Source of the DNA: Miscanthus floridulus | Taxonomy: Eukaryota; Streptophyta; Magnoliopsida; Poales; Poaceae | Direction: 5' to 3' | Length of the DNA stretch: 64,000 nt | Assembly: GCF_019320115.1 (NCBI RefSeq) | Contig: NC_089587.1 | Location: 102,574,166-102,638,165, forward strand | In this document: positions 13,501-26,600 of the stretch, piece after piece | Layout of the letters: each line of letters starts with the position of its first letter | Position numbering within the stretch: the stretch's first letter is position 1 | The notes under the pieces: generated by a model | What the model was told of the DNA's origin: nothing | The model's input: the letters and a program-made list of their open reading frames with translations, nothing else | The model's database searches: none | Position numbers and translations under genes: made by a program

Positions 13501-13761
13501 AGAAAAATGCTTTTCCATTTCTAGTTTTCAAATCCAAGCTAAAATTCAAATGAGTTTGAATTTTTAATTCTGAACAACTTAGCCCTACACTCAACCAAAA
13601 TCATGTACTTCAACATGAATGCAATCAATCATGTTTCTAAGCCTTATAGTTAATTTTAATTAGCCAAAAATTATTATTTCACCTAGGTTATAATGCATAA
13701 AAAATTAAGTAAATGCTCAAATTTAATAACTAGATTATAAATGAATTTTTAGGGTGTTACA
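10559..13761 (-). mobile_element. 3' LTR of Ty3-gypsy chromovirus (Tekay type)
   Basis: The LTR runs from TGTCACACCC at 10559 to GGGTGTTACA at 13761; on the minus strand it begins TGTAACACCC. It is 3.2 kb, within the long-LTR range of grass Tekay elements. A purine-rich tract lies directly outside its right edge (13762-13778), and the decayed polyprotein follows, so this is the 3' LTR of a minus-strand element. GC-rich ORFs at 12.1-13.5 kb are LTR sequence and not genes. The matching 5' LTR is absent because the element is truncated near 17580. Confidence 0.8.
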
Positions 13762-13778
13762 AACCTACCCCCCTTAAG
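13762..13778 (-). other. Polypurine tract of the Ty3-gypsy element
   Basis: Read on the minus strand, the bases just upstream of the LTR are TTAAGGGGGGTAGGTTT. This is the plus-strand primer site expected directly before a 3' LTR. Confidence 0.75.
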
Positions 13779-13799
13779 ATGAATCTCATCCTCAAGATT

Positions 13800-15193
13800 C
13801 AGATGATTCGAAAAGATTAGGATAGTCATATTTCAGATCATCCTCTCTTTCTTAGGTTGCCTCTTCCACCGAATGCCTATTCCACTAAACCTTACATATT
13901 CTTATAATCCTGCTCCTTGTGAGTCTCTCGGCTATTTCCAAAATTCTCACTAGATATTCTTTATATGAGAGATCCTCCTAGATATCCAGTTCATCAAAAG
14001 GTAACTATTCCTTAGGTACTCTCAAACATTTCTTGAGTTGTGATACATGGAAAACATCATGAACACCTGAGAGTTGTTCTGGTAATTCTAGCTGGTAAGC
14101 AACTTCTCCTCTCCGGTTGATGATCTTGAAGGGTCCTACATACCTGGGTGACAACTTTCCCTTAGTATGGAACCTCTTAACTCCTCTCATAGGTGAAACT
14201 TTGAGATAAACAAAATCTCCAATCTCAAACACCAAATCCTTTCTTCTCGTGTTAGCATAGCTTTTCTATCGAGACTGTGCGACCTTCAAGTTTTGCCTTA
14301 TTATTTGTACCTGTTTCTCCGCCTATTGCAAAACTTCTAGTCCAAAGACTTGACTTTCCCCCCATTTGATTTCAAAACAGTGGTGTCCTACACTTTCTGC
14401 AATACAACACTTCAAATGGTGCCATCTTAAGACTTTTCTGGTAGCTATTATTATAAGAGAATTCAGCGTAGGGCAAACTCTTATCCCAACTTGTCCCTTA
14501 CTGTAAAGCACAAGCTCTCAACATATCCTCTAAAATCTAATTTGTTCTCTCGGTCTACCCATCTGTCTGAGGATGATAAGCTAAGCTAAAGTTCAACTTT
14601 GTATCCATGGACTCATGCAACTTCTGCTAAAAATGAGATGTGAATTGTGTACCCCTATCTGAAACAATCTTCTTTGGTACTCCATGTAAACATACAATCC
14701 TTTCTATGTATAGCTCTGCCAACTTCACACTGGAGTAAGTTGTCTTGATAGGAATGAAATGCAGACGGTCTACAATTACCCAAATAGAGTCATATCCCCT
14801 ATGTGTATGGGGTAATCCCACTATGAAATCCATTCCAACTTCTTCCCATTTCCACTCGGGTATCTTTATAGGTTGTAGTAACCCTACTAGCCTCTAATAC
14901 TCTGCATTTACCCTTTGGCATGTATCACATATGGCCACATGTTCAGCTACATCTCTTTTTAGTCCATACCAGCAATATCTCTCTTTAAGATCAAGATACA
15001 TTTTAGTACTCCTCGGGTGTATAGAATAGGCCAAGTCATGAGCTTCCCTCAAAATAGACTCTCTAATAGGCTTCACTTCTGGCACGCAAATCCTTTTACC
15101 AAACCATACTATTCCATGATCATCCATGTGGAAACCTAGGGCTTTACCAATCACTATATGTTCAACAATATCTTTGATCTTCTCACCATTCAA
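13800..15193 (-). pseudogene. Ty3-gypsy integrase with chromodomain, decayed
   Basis: In order on the minus strand: the zinc-binding region with two His and the CDTC pair (about 14894-15193), the catalytic core start with MDFIVGLPH and SDRGTQF (14627-14833), the later core around 14323-14620, and the integrase C-terminal module with VGPFKI and [12 protein letters not shown] (14005-14235). A chromodomain follows, recognisable by EDLSYKEYLVRILE and REDDLKYDYP (about 13800-13990). The chromodomain places it in the chromovirus branch, Tekay/Del type. Several TAG and TAA stops interrupt it, most at positions that are Gln or Trp in related elements, so no functional integrase can be made. Confidence 0.85.
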
Positions 15194-16880
15194 CTGTCCC
15201 TTATGAATCTCTTATTCTAAAGTAGGTTCTACCTCTAACTCCATAGTGTTAGCCACAATACCCAAATTTAGGTGTTTGAACTCCTCACACAACTCTCTAG
15301 GTAATTGAGTTGTATAGGCCATGCTAACATAAGTCTTCCTACTCAAAGCATCTGCTATAATGTTAGCCTTTCCTGGGTGATAGTGTATTTCCAAGTCGTA
15401 ATCCTTGATTAATTCTAGCCATCTACGCTCCCTCAAATTCAGATCTGACTGAGTGAATATATACTTCAAACTCTTATGATCTGTATAAATCACACACTTA
15501 TGACCAATCAGGTAATGCCTCCAAATCTTGAGAGCATGTACCACATCTGCTAACTCTAGATCATGAGTCAAATAATTTAACTCATGTTTTCTCAGTTGTC
15601 TAGATGTGTAGGCAACAACTCTACTCTCTTGCATAAGAGCATAGCCTAGACCTTGCCATGAGGCATCACAATAGATAAAGAAGCTTTTGGTAAGATCAGG
15701 TAAGACAAGCACTGGGGTAGAAGTCAGTCTCTTTTTCAACTCCTCAAAACTATCCTGACATTGCTTAGACCATACAAATTTAGCATTCTTCTCTAATAGA
15801 GCAGTCATAGGTTTGGCTAATTTGGAGAATCCCTTGATGAATCTCCTATAGTACCTAGCCATACTAAGAAAACTCTGAATCTCACTAACATCCTGAGATG
15901 GCTTCCAACTCAACACATCTCTAACCTTCTTAGGATCTACTACTACTCCTCCATTAGAGATTATGTGAACAAGGAAAGATACTTCTTTTAGCCAGAACTC
16001 ACATTTGCTAAACTTAGCATAGAGCTGATGTTCTCTAAGCTTTTGCAATACTAGCCTCAAATGTTCCTCATGTTCTTCCGCATTCTTAGAGTAGACTAAT
16101 ATATCATCAATAAACACAACGACGAACTTATCAAGATACTCCATGAATACTTTGTTTATCAAATACATGAAGTAAGCAGGTGCATTTGTTAGACCAAAAG
16201 ACATGACTGTGAACTCTTATAATCTATATTGGGTCACAAAAGTGGTTTTGGGAATGTCAGAACATCTTATTCTCAACTGATGGCATCCAGATCAGAGGTC
16301 GATCTTGGAAAATACACAAGCTCCCTTCAACTGGTCAAACAGGTTATCGATTCTAGGTAGTGGATACTTGTTCTTAATTGTGACCTCATTAAGTGATCTG
16401 TAATTTATGCACATTCTTTGTGTACCATCTTTCTTCTCCACAAACAATATTGGTGCATCCTAAGGTGAAGAACTAGGTTGGACATAACCCTTATCTAGCA
16501 ATTCCCTTATTTGTTTCTTAAGTTCCGCTAATTGATTCACTCCCATTCTATAAGGTCTCTTAGCTATGGGTGCAGTTCTAGGTAAAAGTTCAATTATAAA
16601 CTCAATATCTTGTTCAGGTGGCATACTTGGTAACTCTTAGGGAAGACATCTAGATACTCATTTACTATCCGTATATCCTCTAGGGTTGTGCCCTACAATT
16701 GATTAACCCGATAGATTTCTGAGGCTGACTGTGTTGCCACATACTCAACTTTCTCTCTAGATGGAGTGGTTAGATTCACATAATTGTTCCCACAATTTAT
16801 AACTGCCTTCTGGGACCTCAACCAATTCATACCTAAGATAACATCAATTCTAGATGAGTCTATGACTACAAGGTTGGCTT
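15194..16880 (-). pseudogene. Ty3-gypsy reverse transcriptase and RNase H, decayed
   Basis: A 330-codon open stretch (15212-16204, minus) starts in the RT palm with [12 protein letters not shown]. It contains the catalytic FIDDIL motif at about 16103-16114, the thumb, and an RNase H domain with [16 protein letters not shown] and the tail ADALSRK. Upstream, 16205-16880 encodes the N-terminal RT part but is broken by stops and frame changes. The long intact part suggests the element is not extremely old. The copies of the catalytic residues visible in the open part are kept, but the enzyme as a whole is not encodable. Confidence 0.85.
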
Positions 16881-17580
16881 GAAATTCTACCCCCTTATGA
16901 TGAGACTAGCAGCTAAGCATATCCAATTTGCTTTCATTTCCCCTCCAGGTGAGTTTACTAACATGGGTTTCTTCATAACACATATGGAAATACTATGCTT
17001 CTTTATGAAAGTATATGCTATGAAGGAATGCAAAGCACTAGAATTGAAAAGAACTGTAGCTGAGTTTGAGTTGACCGGAAATGTACCGATCACCACATCA
17101 GGTGCCTCCTGAGCTGTCTCTGCTGTCACATGATTCACCTTTCCATGGACATAATTCTACTACATATTAGCTGTCTTCTTGGGGCATCTGTTGGAGTAGT
17201 GTCCTGGTTCTCCACAGTTGAAGCATTTGTTGTCATTGACTGCATTTAGTGCCTTTGGTGCGCCATTCTTTTGTGGAGCATTGGGGACATTGTTGTTCAT
17301 AGGAGCATTGTTAGTTTGCTGTTGGCACTGGACTAGTGCCTTATACTATTGTTGTTGTTGCTATATGCTGTGGTTGCTAGTTGCGGTTGATCAGACTAGA
17401 CTGGCCCTGATAGCGCTGTTGAGGATGAGTCTATTGAGAATTGGTACAGAAGCGAGAGTTGCTCCCAGATTACTGTCCTTGGAACTCTCTTTTCTTGTCC
17501 TCCATCTCATGGTGCTTATTCTCAATGACCAAGGCTTTATCCACTAGTTGCTAAAAATTAGCAAAGGTATGAGATAACAA
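16881..17580 (-). pseudogene. Ty3-gypsy gag C-terminus and protease, decayed and truncated
   Basis: A zinc knuckle CFNCGEPGHYSNRC lies at about 17184-17225 (C-X2-C-X4-H-X4-C). Downstream is a retropepsin-like segment (16887-17138) in which the expected LFDSGASHSF signature reads LFNSSALHSF, so the catalytic Asp has become Asn. Most of gag and the 5' LTR are missing: homology ends near 17580 and unrelated repeat DNA begins. The 5' truncation and the lost Asp make this copy non-autonomous. Confidence 0.7.
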
Positions 17581-19371
17581 TTGGTACTGGAGGCTTTACC
17601 GGGTGGGTGAGCGACTGGGCGGACAAGACGGTCAGATTACCAGAAAATGTAGAGTTTTCTGGTTCTCTTTCCGATCTACACGTTTCTTTCTGTTTATATT
17701 TTTTACTGCACACGTAAGAATGTTTGCCTGCTGTACATTTCATCTCATAGGACAGTATATAGTGCCGTCTATACATTTAAAAGTCATAGCAAATTGAGTG
17801 CATTTGTTCATACTCCCTCTAGGTCGGTTTGTTAGGCGCACGGGATCAAATTTCAAATACCAAGCAACGAAGGAAGACTGTGAAATTACATTAACTAAAA
17901 ATATCATGTTCAAGCCTCTATTGGAGCTATCTCCCTAGCTTCCATGCATGTATGCATGTAGCCTTTAATTGGAACGAACCAGAGACAAGCTTGGCTTTTA
18001 TCAGGAGTTAATTGTAGCCTTGTTTCTAGGGTATGCCTTATAATAGGGACTTTTTCTAAAACCCACGGGCACCTAATAAAGGGGCAGTGTCAATCATAGC
18101 TCAGGGAGTGTAGTCGATTAGAACCTATGAAACCATGTAGCCATCTCTAGATAGCTACTGCCCCTCGGCTGCTGCAAGCCTGTGACTACTTGGATTGGAG
18201 TGCATTGTATACTTTGTCACATGATAGAAGGTCCGACCATCTAAAATATTCACTACTCAGATACTAGTAAAGATGAACATCGTGCGGTCATGTCAGAAGC
18301 CTGTTCCAGCCTTGGCGTCCATGTGTGTACAAAGTCTGGCCTCACTCCCATTGTATAGCCATCTCTAACTTGCTGACTGCCTAACTACCCCTCGACTGCT
18401 ATGAGTCCTCTTCACAACAATACTAGGCTTTCAAGTCTCAAGCATGTCATGGTGGTCAAAAGCTCTTCTTCTAAGATGCACTTCTTGTGTCTAGCTTTCC
18501 TACGTGTTCACTTCACTCCCGACAACCACGCAAGGTCTATGTGGGAGGAGCGTCCCCCTTCCCTCAAAGATTCTAAATTTTGACCAAATATATATAGAGA
18601 CACTCTACAACAAAACGATCATAACTTTTTCCCTGACCACATCCCTCTAGTATATTTGATGAAATGATGTTCACCTATTTCTTGTAAATCATATGCTCGC
18701 CTGATAGTCTGAGCAGCATAAATTTGAACGGACCAGACATGTAACTAGTTTCAATTTTATTTGTTTCTTTAGGAATTCTATGAATGTATTTGTACGAAAC
18801 ATGTTTCCTTGTATAACGTGAGATGTGTCCAGACTGGTCCAATTTATGATGCTTGGACTTTCTTACTTGTGCTGTAAATTTTGAATAGCCATGTGGCTCC
18901 TCCGTTAGGCATTACATCGACACAAGACTTGATCGGATGAATTCAGTTATGCATGTTTACCATACTACAGATAAAAAAGAGAACCAAAAAGAAACCTGCA
19001 GGCAAAACCAACCAACAACGGCTAGAAACTGGCTACCAAATGAACAAAGGACCTAATCTACACCATGCTCAACAGAGTTTAACCCACCTAATTAATACAA
19101 AGTTTAACAATATAGTAAACACAGACATGCAAATAAGACTTCATAAATCCAAACCTCTATACATTTAAACACGTCCGACATAAAATACAAGGGAAGATAC
19201 ATAAGAAAGAGTAACAACATAAGAAAAGAGTAACAACATGTACTCCCTCCAAACAAGTTAAAGTTATTGCAAAATAATGACAACATCCATCCAAGAGGAA
19301 ATTAATATGTCCATACACAATATAATCAAACAACACTGATCCACTTAAACATGTCATGATAGAGAGATACA
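17581..19371. repeat. Dispersed repeat, copy 3 (longest), and AT-rich spacer
   Basis: This interval contains the most complete version of the repeat also seen at 1440-1770 and 7226-7765. The matching blocks are 17690-17770, 18131-18360, 18379-18570 and 18604-18750. A tactccctct motif near 17812 suggests a truncated Stowaway-like piece. The 18750-19371 part is AT-rich and could include 3' flank of the F-box gene remnant. No intact gene is seen. Confidence 0.5.
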
Positions 19372-20137
19372 TCATAGAACTTTATTTACTCCTCTACTAA
19401 TGACTCCAACTTCGAGAATAAGGGAACATAGGGAAGATAGTAAGGTCTGCCGTTGATTTTTTGGCAGGATGCCAAGTTTCAAAAACTGACTATAACATGT
19501 ACGTATGATATGAACTTTTCTATTATCCATATTATATGCGATGATGTCATTTTCCAACCTAACCCTAACAAAGAGAAGCAAATTCCATTATAGGCGAACC
19601 ATTGAGTAGTACTCATTAACATCGTAGTACAAGTAATAACTAAATTCAATGTTAGTCTGTGCAAACACCTTTAGAATGCTAATAGTATGCTTCAATGTCC
19701 ATTTATTAGTACCATAGTCTTTAAGGATCTCGATTGAAAGTTTAGACATATTGTGACCACGAACAGTACATACACACAAGTGACCTTGAGCTTGATGGAT
19801 GAAGGGTGAAGCACCACGTGAGCAAGGAATTTTCCTCCATGTCTCTCCCTCCATATCCACAACAAGTATCTGAGGGTCAACCCCCGAGTACCCCATAATG
19901 TGCAGATAATCGTTAAGATACATAGTTTCTTATGATCTCTCAATTGTCACATAAGTATTTGGTCCCCATTTAGATTCCTTACAGATCCATGCTATAGTTT
20001 TAGATAAGTAGATGTCCACACCCTTGCACTCATCATCCTACTCCTTTTCTATATATTCAGTCACATGGAAGTGTGAGGAGGTTGTCGGATCAAACCCTAT
20101 TCGAGCCTCACCAATAGAATGGATGCTAGGAGGCATG
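19372..20137 (-). pseudogene. F-box protein gene, 3' half (F-box-associated domain)
   Basis: The minus frame encodes the C-terminal associated region of a grass F-box protein. From the upstream end come IGEARIGFDP, SSHFHVTEYIEKE, KGVDIYLSKTIAWICKES, ILVVDMEGETWRKIP, FIHQAQGHLCVC, LSIEILKDYGTNKWTLKHT and NLLLFVRVRLENDIIAYNMD. Such proteins are substrate receptors of SCF ubiquitin ligases. Three in-frame stops occur while the frame is otherwise kept. The matching 5' half is at 28789-29175, beyond two nested LTRs. Together they form one gene broken by insertion. Confidence 0.8.
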
Positions 20138-23100
20138 TGGTAGAACCGCCCAAAATAACATGCTTGCAGAGATGCTCGTCTTCCACTAGACACTAAGCAC
20201 TCTGAAAGTTAGCTACATTGGATAGTTCCGTCGAGCACACCCTAAGGGAGAACTCAAAACAATCCATGTTTTACATCTAGAATCCAATAATGAGTACGAG
20301 TTTACAATACTTAGTCCATTTCATATAACAAGAGTTCTTGGAAATTATTTATTACAATACTAGAGTTTAGAGTGTGATAATTAAATAGCGGAATTGAAAT
20401 AAACATCTAATGGAAACAATACAAGGATCCATCAATGCCCACCAAAAGAATCCTCCACACAAGAGCTACTCCTCAAGCTACACCTGCAACAGGGATAAAT
20501 AAACCTTAAGTACATAATGTACTCGCAAGACTTACCCGACTAGTGGCAATAGTTTCCCAACTCCAAGGGTATGATGGGTAGTAAGGTTTGCTATTTTCTT
20601 TTTGTTTATGGAAAACATTACTAATAGTTCATCCTTATAGTCTAGTTTTATTAGCAATCATGATTACTTCATTAGCTAACCATTCTAGGTAAGCGCCTGT
20701 TCTACTTTCAAGCAACGGTTGAGCAATCAGAACCATTACACCAACTTTCATCTTCTAATTCTTACTATGGTGCTAGATCATAGCCAAGTCATACCGTCTC
20801 ATGGAAACAGTGATTCGCGAACCAATATATCCTAGTTGGGTACCCCAAAACACAAGCCTCGCTTGTACCCTAAGCACAAATGAGACCAACACATTCCACT
20901 CCTATCAAGGGGTCCAGGTTCCCATCCAAACTTAGACTCCAAGCCCACACTTGAGACCCGGTCTCAGCATGGTGCTTAGACCTCCACGTTTCTCTACCTT
21001 TAATCAGTCGGTCCAGAAAGAGCCAGAACCCATGACAAGAGCACAATGAGCCTTCCTGCTCCCATAAGCAAGTATGTGCTCAAGATAATAAGTATATGAC
21101 CTAACTACCATCCATAGCAACGGATGGTCCTCAATCGACATGGATAGGGAAAATAGTGTAACCAAGCTAAGACCCATGGCCGTGGGACACAACTTGTTAC
21201 GTCCACCAATAACCTATGCCATATCTCTGCCCGATCTCCATTTTCTCTTCATCATTTTTATTATGAAAGTAATAATAATCACCTATTGTGAGTAACGGCA
21301 GGTTACTCACGCTACCAACAACCTAAGCATAGCAGCTACTTGAACCTGCACTAGTAGGACTCTTAGGATGGATATATATATATATGCATGTGACTTCCAT
21401 AGAATTCCTATAACGTAAATGCACATCACATATATTTACGGTGATTATCAAAAATAAGGGTTATGCACCAGGGCTTGCCTTGGGTAGGTGCGGTGCTAAT
21501 GGACTCAGTCGGTGGTGGCTCTAGGACCTCCTTCTGCATGAGAATCTCCTCCTCGTACTCCTCAATGATCTCCTCGAACTCATGCTTACCGGTGGTCATG
21601 ATCTCCACCGACTCATTCCCTATATGCATACGATGACGATGATGCAGCTATTTAGTATTTAGGCAACAACAACCCTTAAAATAGGAATACGCATATAAAG
21701 CTACTAAGCTAACTCTAATGACTAAGATACTAAGCTAACTATCATCTTTACCAACCAAAGTGTTGGGTTCAACTAACAAACACCTAGCTTTATAAATTAA
21801 GGATATATCTTTACTTTCACTAATGATTTAATGTATATTGAAACAAAGAGCATTTAACTACCCTAATGCCTGGTCTATTCTAAGGCTACAAAAATTATAG
21901 TGAGCACATAATAATACAATGAAGCTACCATGAAAATTTTAGGACTAAAGCTATCACCAATTTACCACAAAAATTCCTACAATATTTAACCTAATAATAT
22001 TAAGCACTCTCAAATGATTTAATAGTCCCAAGTATCAACATGTATATGTATACATTAATTACAACAATAGATAGATCACAATTTTAGGAACCTAACAAAA
22101 TTTGTTTCACAATTTTTGGGCATCTACAAGATTTTACATTAATTAAACAAAATTGGCTCTCGAATAAAAATATAAAGTTGTTTCTAATTCTTTATGAAAA
22201 AGGGAAATCAAACTCGCCCAGCGTGGGAAGCGGCCCACGGCGGGGAACCCCTACGCACACTAGTGTTTTAGCAGAAAAGACCCCATGCTTCCAGCTATTA
22301 ACACGACCACTATGCGCTTTATTCCTTTAGTCAGCGATTATGCGCCAAGGCCACCGAAAAGACTCATCTTCGCATCGAGGAGGTCCCTAAAGCCCTCGCG
22401 CTCGCTAGCGCAGAGTTGGCTAGCACAGAGCCACTATGCCAACCAACTAGGACCCACGTAGACCTAGCTAGGGGGTCAATGCTCACCTACAGACCGGCGC
22501 GTAACGCTAGGAAGCGATTAGAAGACTAGAGATGAAGTAGGGCGACTTCTCCACGTCGGCGGGCAACCTACGGTGGTGATGATAATGTTTTGGTGAGCCA
22601 TGGTGCTAAGGGAGCAGTAGAGGTAGCGGGTGAGCATTAGTGACTCATCAAGGACCTGGCCAAGGCGATGGTTCGGCCAGAGACGCCCCGAGCAAGGCTG
22701 GCCACGTACGCGCGGCAAGCAAGGCGATGAGCCATGGTGGACACGACCACGTCAGCAATGTTGGGACAGCGGTAGGGGTACGCCTCAAGTACACATGGCG
22801 AGGAGGGGTTCAAGGCAAGTCTAGCAGTGCAACCAATTTGGCTTGAGGTGGTCAGATGGGAGCTGCCCTCGGTGATGGGCGGACTTGGCCTTATTGGCAC
22901 GTTAGTGGGGGAAAAGCTCTAAAATTGAAGCTTAGCTAGGCACCATTCAAAGCGGGGTGGGAACGATCAGCTAGGCAGATTGATGGCGGCGCTAGAGACG
23001 CAATGAAATGACTCGAGGTGACCTCTCCCTACCGAATTTACTTTCACGGCTTAATCGGCCATGTGGGAGAGAGAAGAGGGGAAAACTAGAGCTAGACGTG

Positions 23101-23604
23101 ACCTCGTCTTGGGGGAGCATGGCCGACGCAACCAAGGTGACATGCGCACTGATGCTACGGACAACACACACATGTCTTCAACCGAGCACTACCTGCGTGG
23201 CCACAGCGCCATAAATGGCAAGGCGACGGTGCGAGCAGCAGAAGAGGGAGCAAGCCCATGTGCACACAGCGAGGAGACAAGCAATAGCACAGCGCAGTAC
23301 CTACAGCAGCGGCATCACAACAGAGCAGTAGGGATAGTGGAGGAGTGGTGGCCAGGGCATAGGGCCCGTGGTGGCAACAACACTACATAGCAAGGGTAGG
23401 CAGCCAACTATGGTCGGCCACACCAGCCATGGCCAAGCCAGGAGCAGGCCTGACCAGCATGGCCTCAGCAACACATGCGATGCTGAGCCACAGGAAAGGT
23501 GGTGATTGTAGCCCCCAGAAAGACAGCCTGAGGCCATTCACGTGCACAAATTTTAAAGCATCAACCACGACTAAACCAACTCGATTGAGTCACAACCACT
23601 AGAC
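20138..23604 (-). mobile_element. Outer solo LTR (family A), left part, inside the F-box gene
   Basis: It starts TGGTAGAACCGCCC, like the solo LTR at 1992, and shares its block order over about 3 kb. It is broken at 23604 by the inner LTR and resumes at 28302-28788, ending GGGGTGTTACA. Total length without the insert is about 3.9 kb. No perfect 5-bp duplication is visible at its outer ends (left GCATG, right CGGTA), so the exact edges are uncertain by a few bases. The GC-rich ORFs at 22.5-23.5 kb are LTR sequence. Confidence 0.7.
23600..23604. repeat. Target site duplication TAGAC, left copy
   Basis: The pentamer TAGAC directly precedes the inner LTR. Its mate is at 28302-28306. Confidence 0.85.
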
Positions 23605-26600
23605 TGTAACACCCTGGTGTTAAGCATGCATTTGGCATTGGAATTACATGAGCACAAGCATTATTGAGCATTAATGAGCATGAACCTGTCAAATTTTATC
23701 TTCAATATCTTGCTTATATCACATGTTATGCCTTTTGAATTTATACCTAGGTTAGGGTTTACATGTGATCCGTGTGTGAAATGCTTGTGGGACCCTAGGA
23801 GTACCTTTAACATGCTTAGAATGTCATATGGAACAATTTTGGTATTCATGATTTGGACCCAATTGGCCTCGAAGTCATAGTTAGTGTAAGCTATCATTTT
23901 CAAGTTGCATGCTTGACCTAAGTTGAAATATAGCATAGAGTGTTTGCATGGCAGTGTACCCTTAAGCAAAGTTGTAGTATTTGACTAGAGTAACAACTTT
24001 TATTTTTGGGTCAAGACCTAATTTAGTGCATAGCATGCTAAAAAATAGCTCACAAGTAGCAAAAGAATTATTGTTTTTAACTAAAAATTTTCTAAGTCTG
24101 GGATCGAATTATAGTTTCAAGTGCTACACTTTGGGATGATATAACTTGTGAACTATTAGGATTTAGGCCAAAGTCCTTTAAGCAAAATTGTAGATGGTAT
24201 GTAGCTCTACAACTTTTGTTAATGCTCCTCTCAACAAATCACCATGGATTTAGAGTTAGACGATCACAAAGTAGCTTCGTCAAGCCCTGTCTCGGCTCTG
24301 ATGGCCATGTCCACACACGCATCAGTGGCCGACTGGCCATAGGCCATGGCCACTATGTGGTAGCCCTACACTGGCGATGGCTCGGTCAGTCAGGCTGGAG
24401 CGTACACCTAGATGCCACGCCCCTGCTGCTCACTCCACTCACCTACTCATTTCCTCTCCCTTGCTTGCCCTCGCACCCGCAAAGGCGATGCCAAGCTCGC
24501 CATTGCCACCGCCAGCATTGCCACTACGTAGCGCCTCCATCGTCATACCATTTTCTAATCAATCATGCCAATAGCTCCGCCTTGTTCCACGCTTTAACCT
24601 CCACCCCTTTGCCAAGCACTTCGAGTCTAGGTAGGGGCGCATTTTGCTGTTTTCGTCATCGGTGATCTCATCGGAGCACCGCCGAGCTCCATGCTCATCG
24701 TGGCCAACGCAAGCTTGAGCCTTTTCATTCTTTCTCTCTCTCTCGTCTTGTCACCTCTGTAGGTCGTTGAAACTCACACCGGTGACCATTTAGATGCTAC
24801 TGCCTTAACAGTGTCAGAACACGGCCGTGCACTGTCGTGCCATCGCTACCGCGTGGCCATGCACGTGAGCAGAGCTCACCGTCGCCTCACCAAAACCTTA
24901 ACCCACCCTAGATAGCTTTGTTTGGATGCCATGAAGCCGTATCATACCTCACCGGAGCACATGATGGCCGAAGAACGCTGGCGTACCATCGTGCTACCTC
25001 CGTCATCCGCCATTATCACCGGCGAGCCATCTCCGGCGAACCCTAGGTCGTGTCTGCACCACCAACCGACGTGGCTTGATGAGGGAAACACGTTAGTGTC
25101 GCCATCATCGCTAGGGATCTCACCGTCGGTGAGATATGGCTGGTTGGAGCACCTCCCCTACTCTGGTATCGCTGACGCGTGGGTCCTTCTGACTAGTGGG
25201 CCCCATTTGTCAGTCTATGTATTACTTGATTTTCTTATTTGTTTTCACATATTTGAATGCATGTTTCAAAAATTCACATCTAGAGCTAGGAGTGTCCAAA
25301 TGGAGTGAACCAAATTTTGTTGGATTCATCATGAGCTGTAGTATTTGATAAAAATATAAAACCTACTATTTGGGATCTTTTTCTAGGAGAATTAAATGGA
25401 GCAAGATAAGTGCTTTTAAATTGTTTTCAATATTATAAAATGCATAACTTGATCTAGGAAAGTGATAAAACTATGATTCCAATTTTGCTGATCTTGTGTT
25501 GACTTGCTCTAGTTAGGCAAAATGTTGAACTTATAGTAAACTTGTTTGGAGTAAGGTCTTTCTATTTATCTTTTCATAAATGGTGTTTTCTGAGGAAATT
25601 CATAAGGATAAAACTAAGTAACATATTGCCATACAAATTTTTGTATAGTGTTAATGGGTTTTAGGAAAGCTAAGAAAAATATGAAATCTATTGTTTGACA
25701 CTTTTCACTAGGCTAAATTGTTTTTGCTAAAATAAGCCTATGTAACTTGTCATTTTTGTAGAGATGGCTATACATACCCAAATGACATGAAATTTGTATA
25801 GTAGACTTTTGTGATCATATGTAGGCCACTATAATTTTCTCAGAATTTATTGTGCACTTTTCATATATTTTCCTTATTTCACCTTAGTGTCCAAATAAAT
25901 TAATTAAGGCATTTAAATAATTTATTTGGGCTCGACCATCAGGTTTTCTAGAGTGTGTATGATGCCTATGAACTGTTGGTACTATTGGATGTGCCCAATT
26001 TGGATTTGCTTGTATGCAGTGAAATATTAATTGCTCTAAAATTTAATTATAGAAGTTGTTTTGGACAGATTCTGTTGCTAAGTGTTTTGCATAGGTAAAA
26101 TGGAGTTTGCTGTAAAAATGGTTAGTAACAAAGTTGTAGGGAATTTCTTTATCGAGCTTGTGTCAAAATTTTAGGGAATAGGTCAAATGGTTTGAGAGTT
26201 ATAGCTGTTAGAAGTCGGTCTTCTGAAATGCTTACTCTCTGAAATTTCTAGACAGATCTAGGAAATTGTCTTGTTTGATGAGGAGAGGTTGAATCATCTT
26301 ATGGTGAGTAAATAAAAGTTGTAGGAAATTTCATAAGCTTTCTAGAAAGTCTAAGATTATAGGATTTGGATGAGTATAACTCTAGTTATGATTAAAACTT
26401 ATAGCTATTGTGTTGTGGTCTAGAAATTGACTTGTGTTGATTCTTGAAATATCTAGAGAAGAGATATGCACCTACTCAGTAAATAAGAATTTAACTTTGT
26501 TATCATCCTAATGACCTAATATGATAGTCATCATTTAACCATGCACATTATCATGTCATGTCATCCATGACCCTTCTTATGCATTCACGATTCTCACTTT

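Noticed and set aside
12086..13524. Several GC-rich ORFs of 60-140 codons
   Set aside because: They lie within a bounded LTR; grass Tekay LTRs commonly contain such chance frames.
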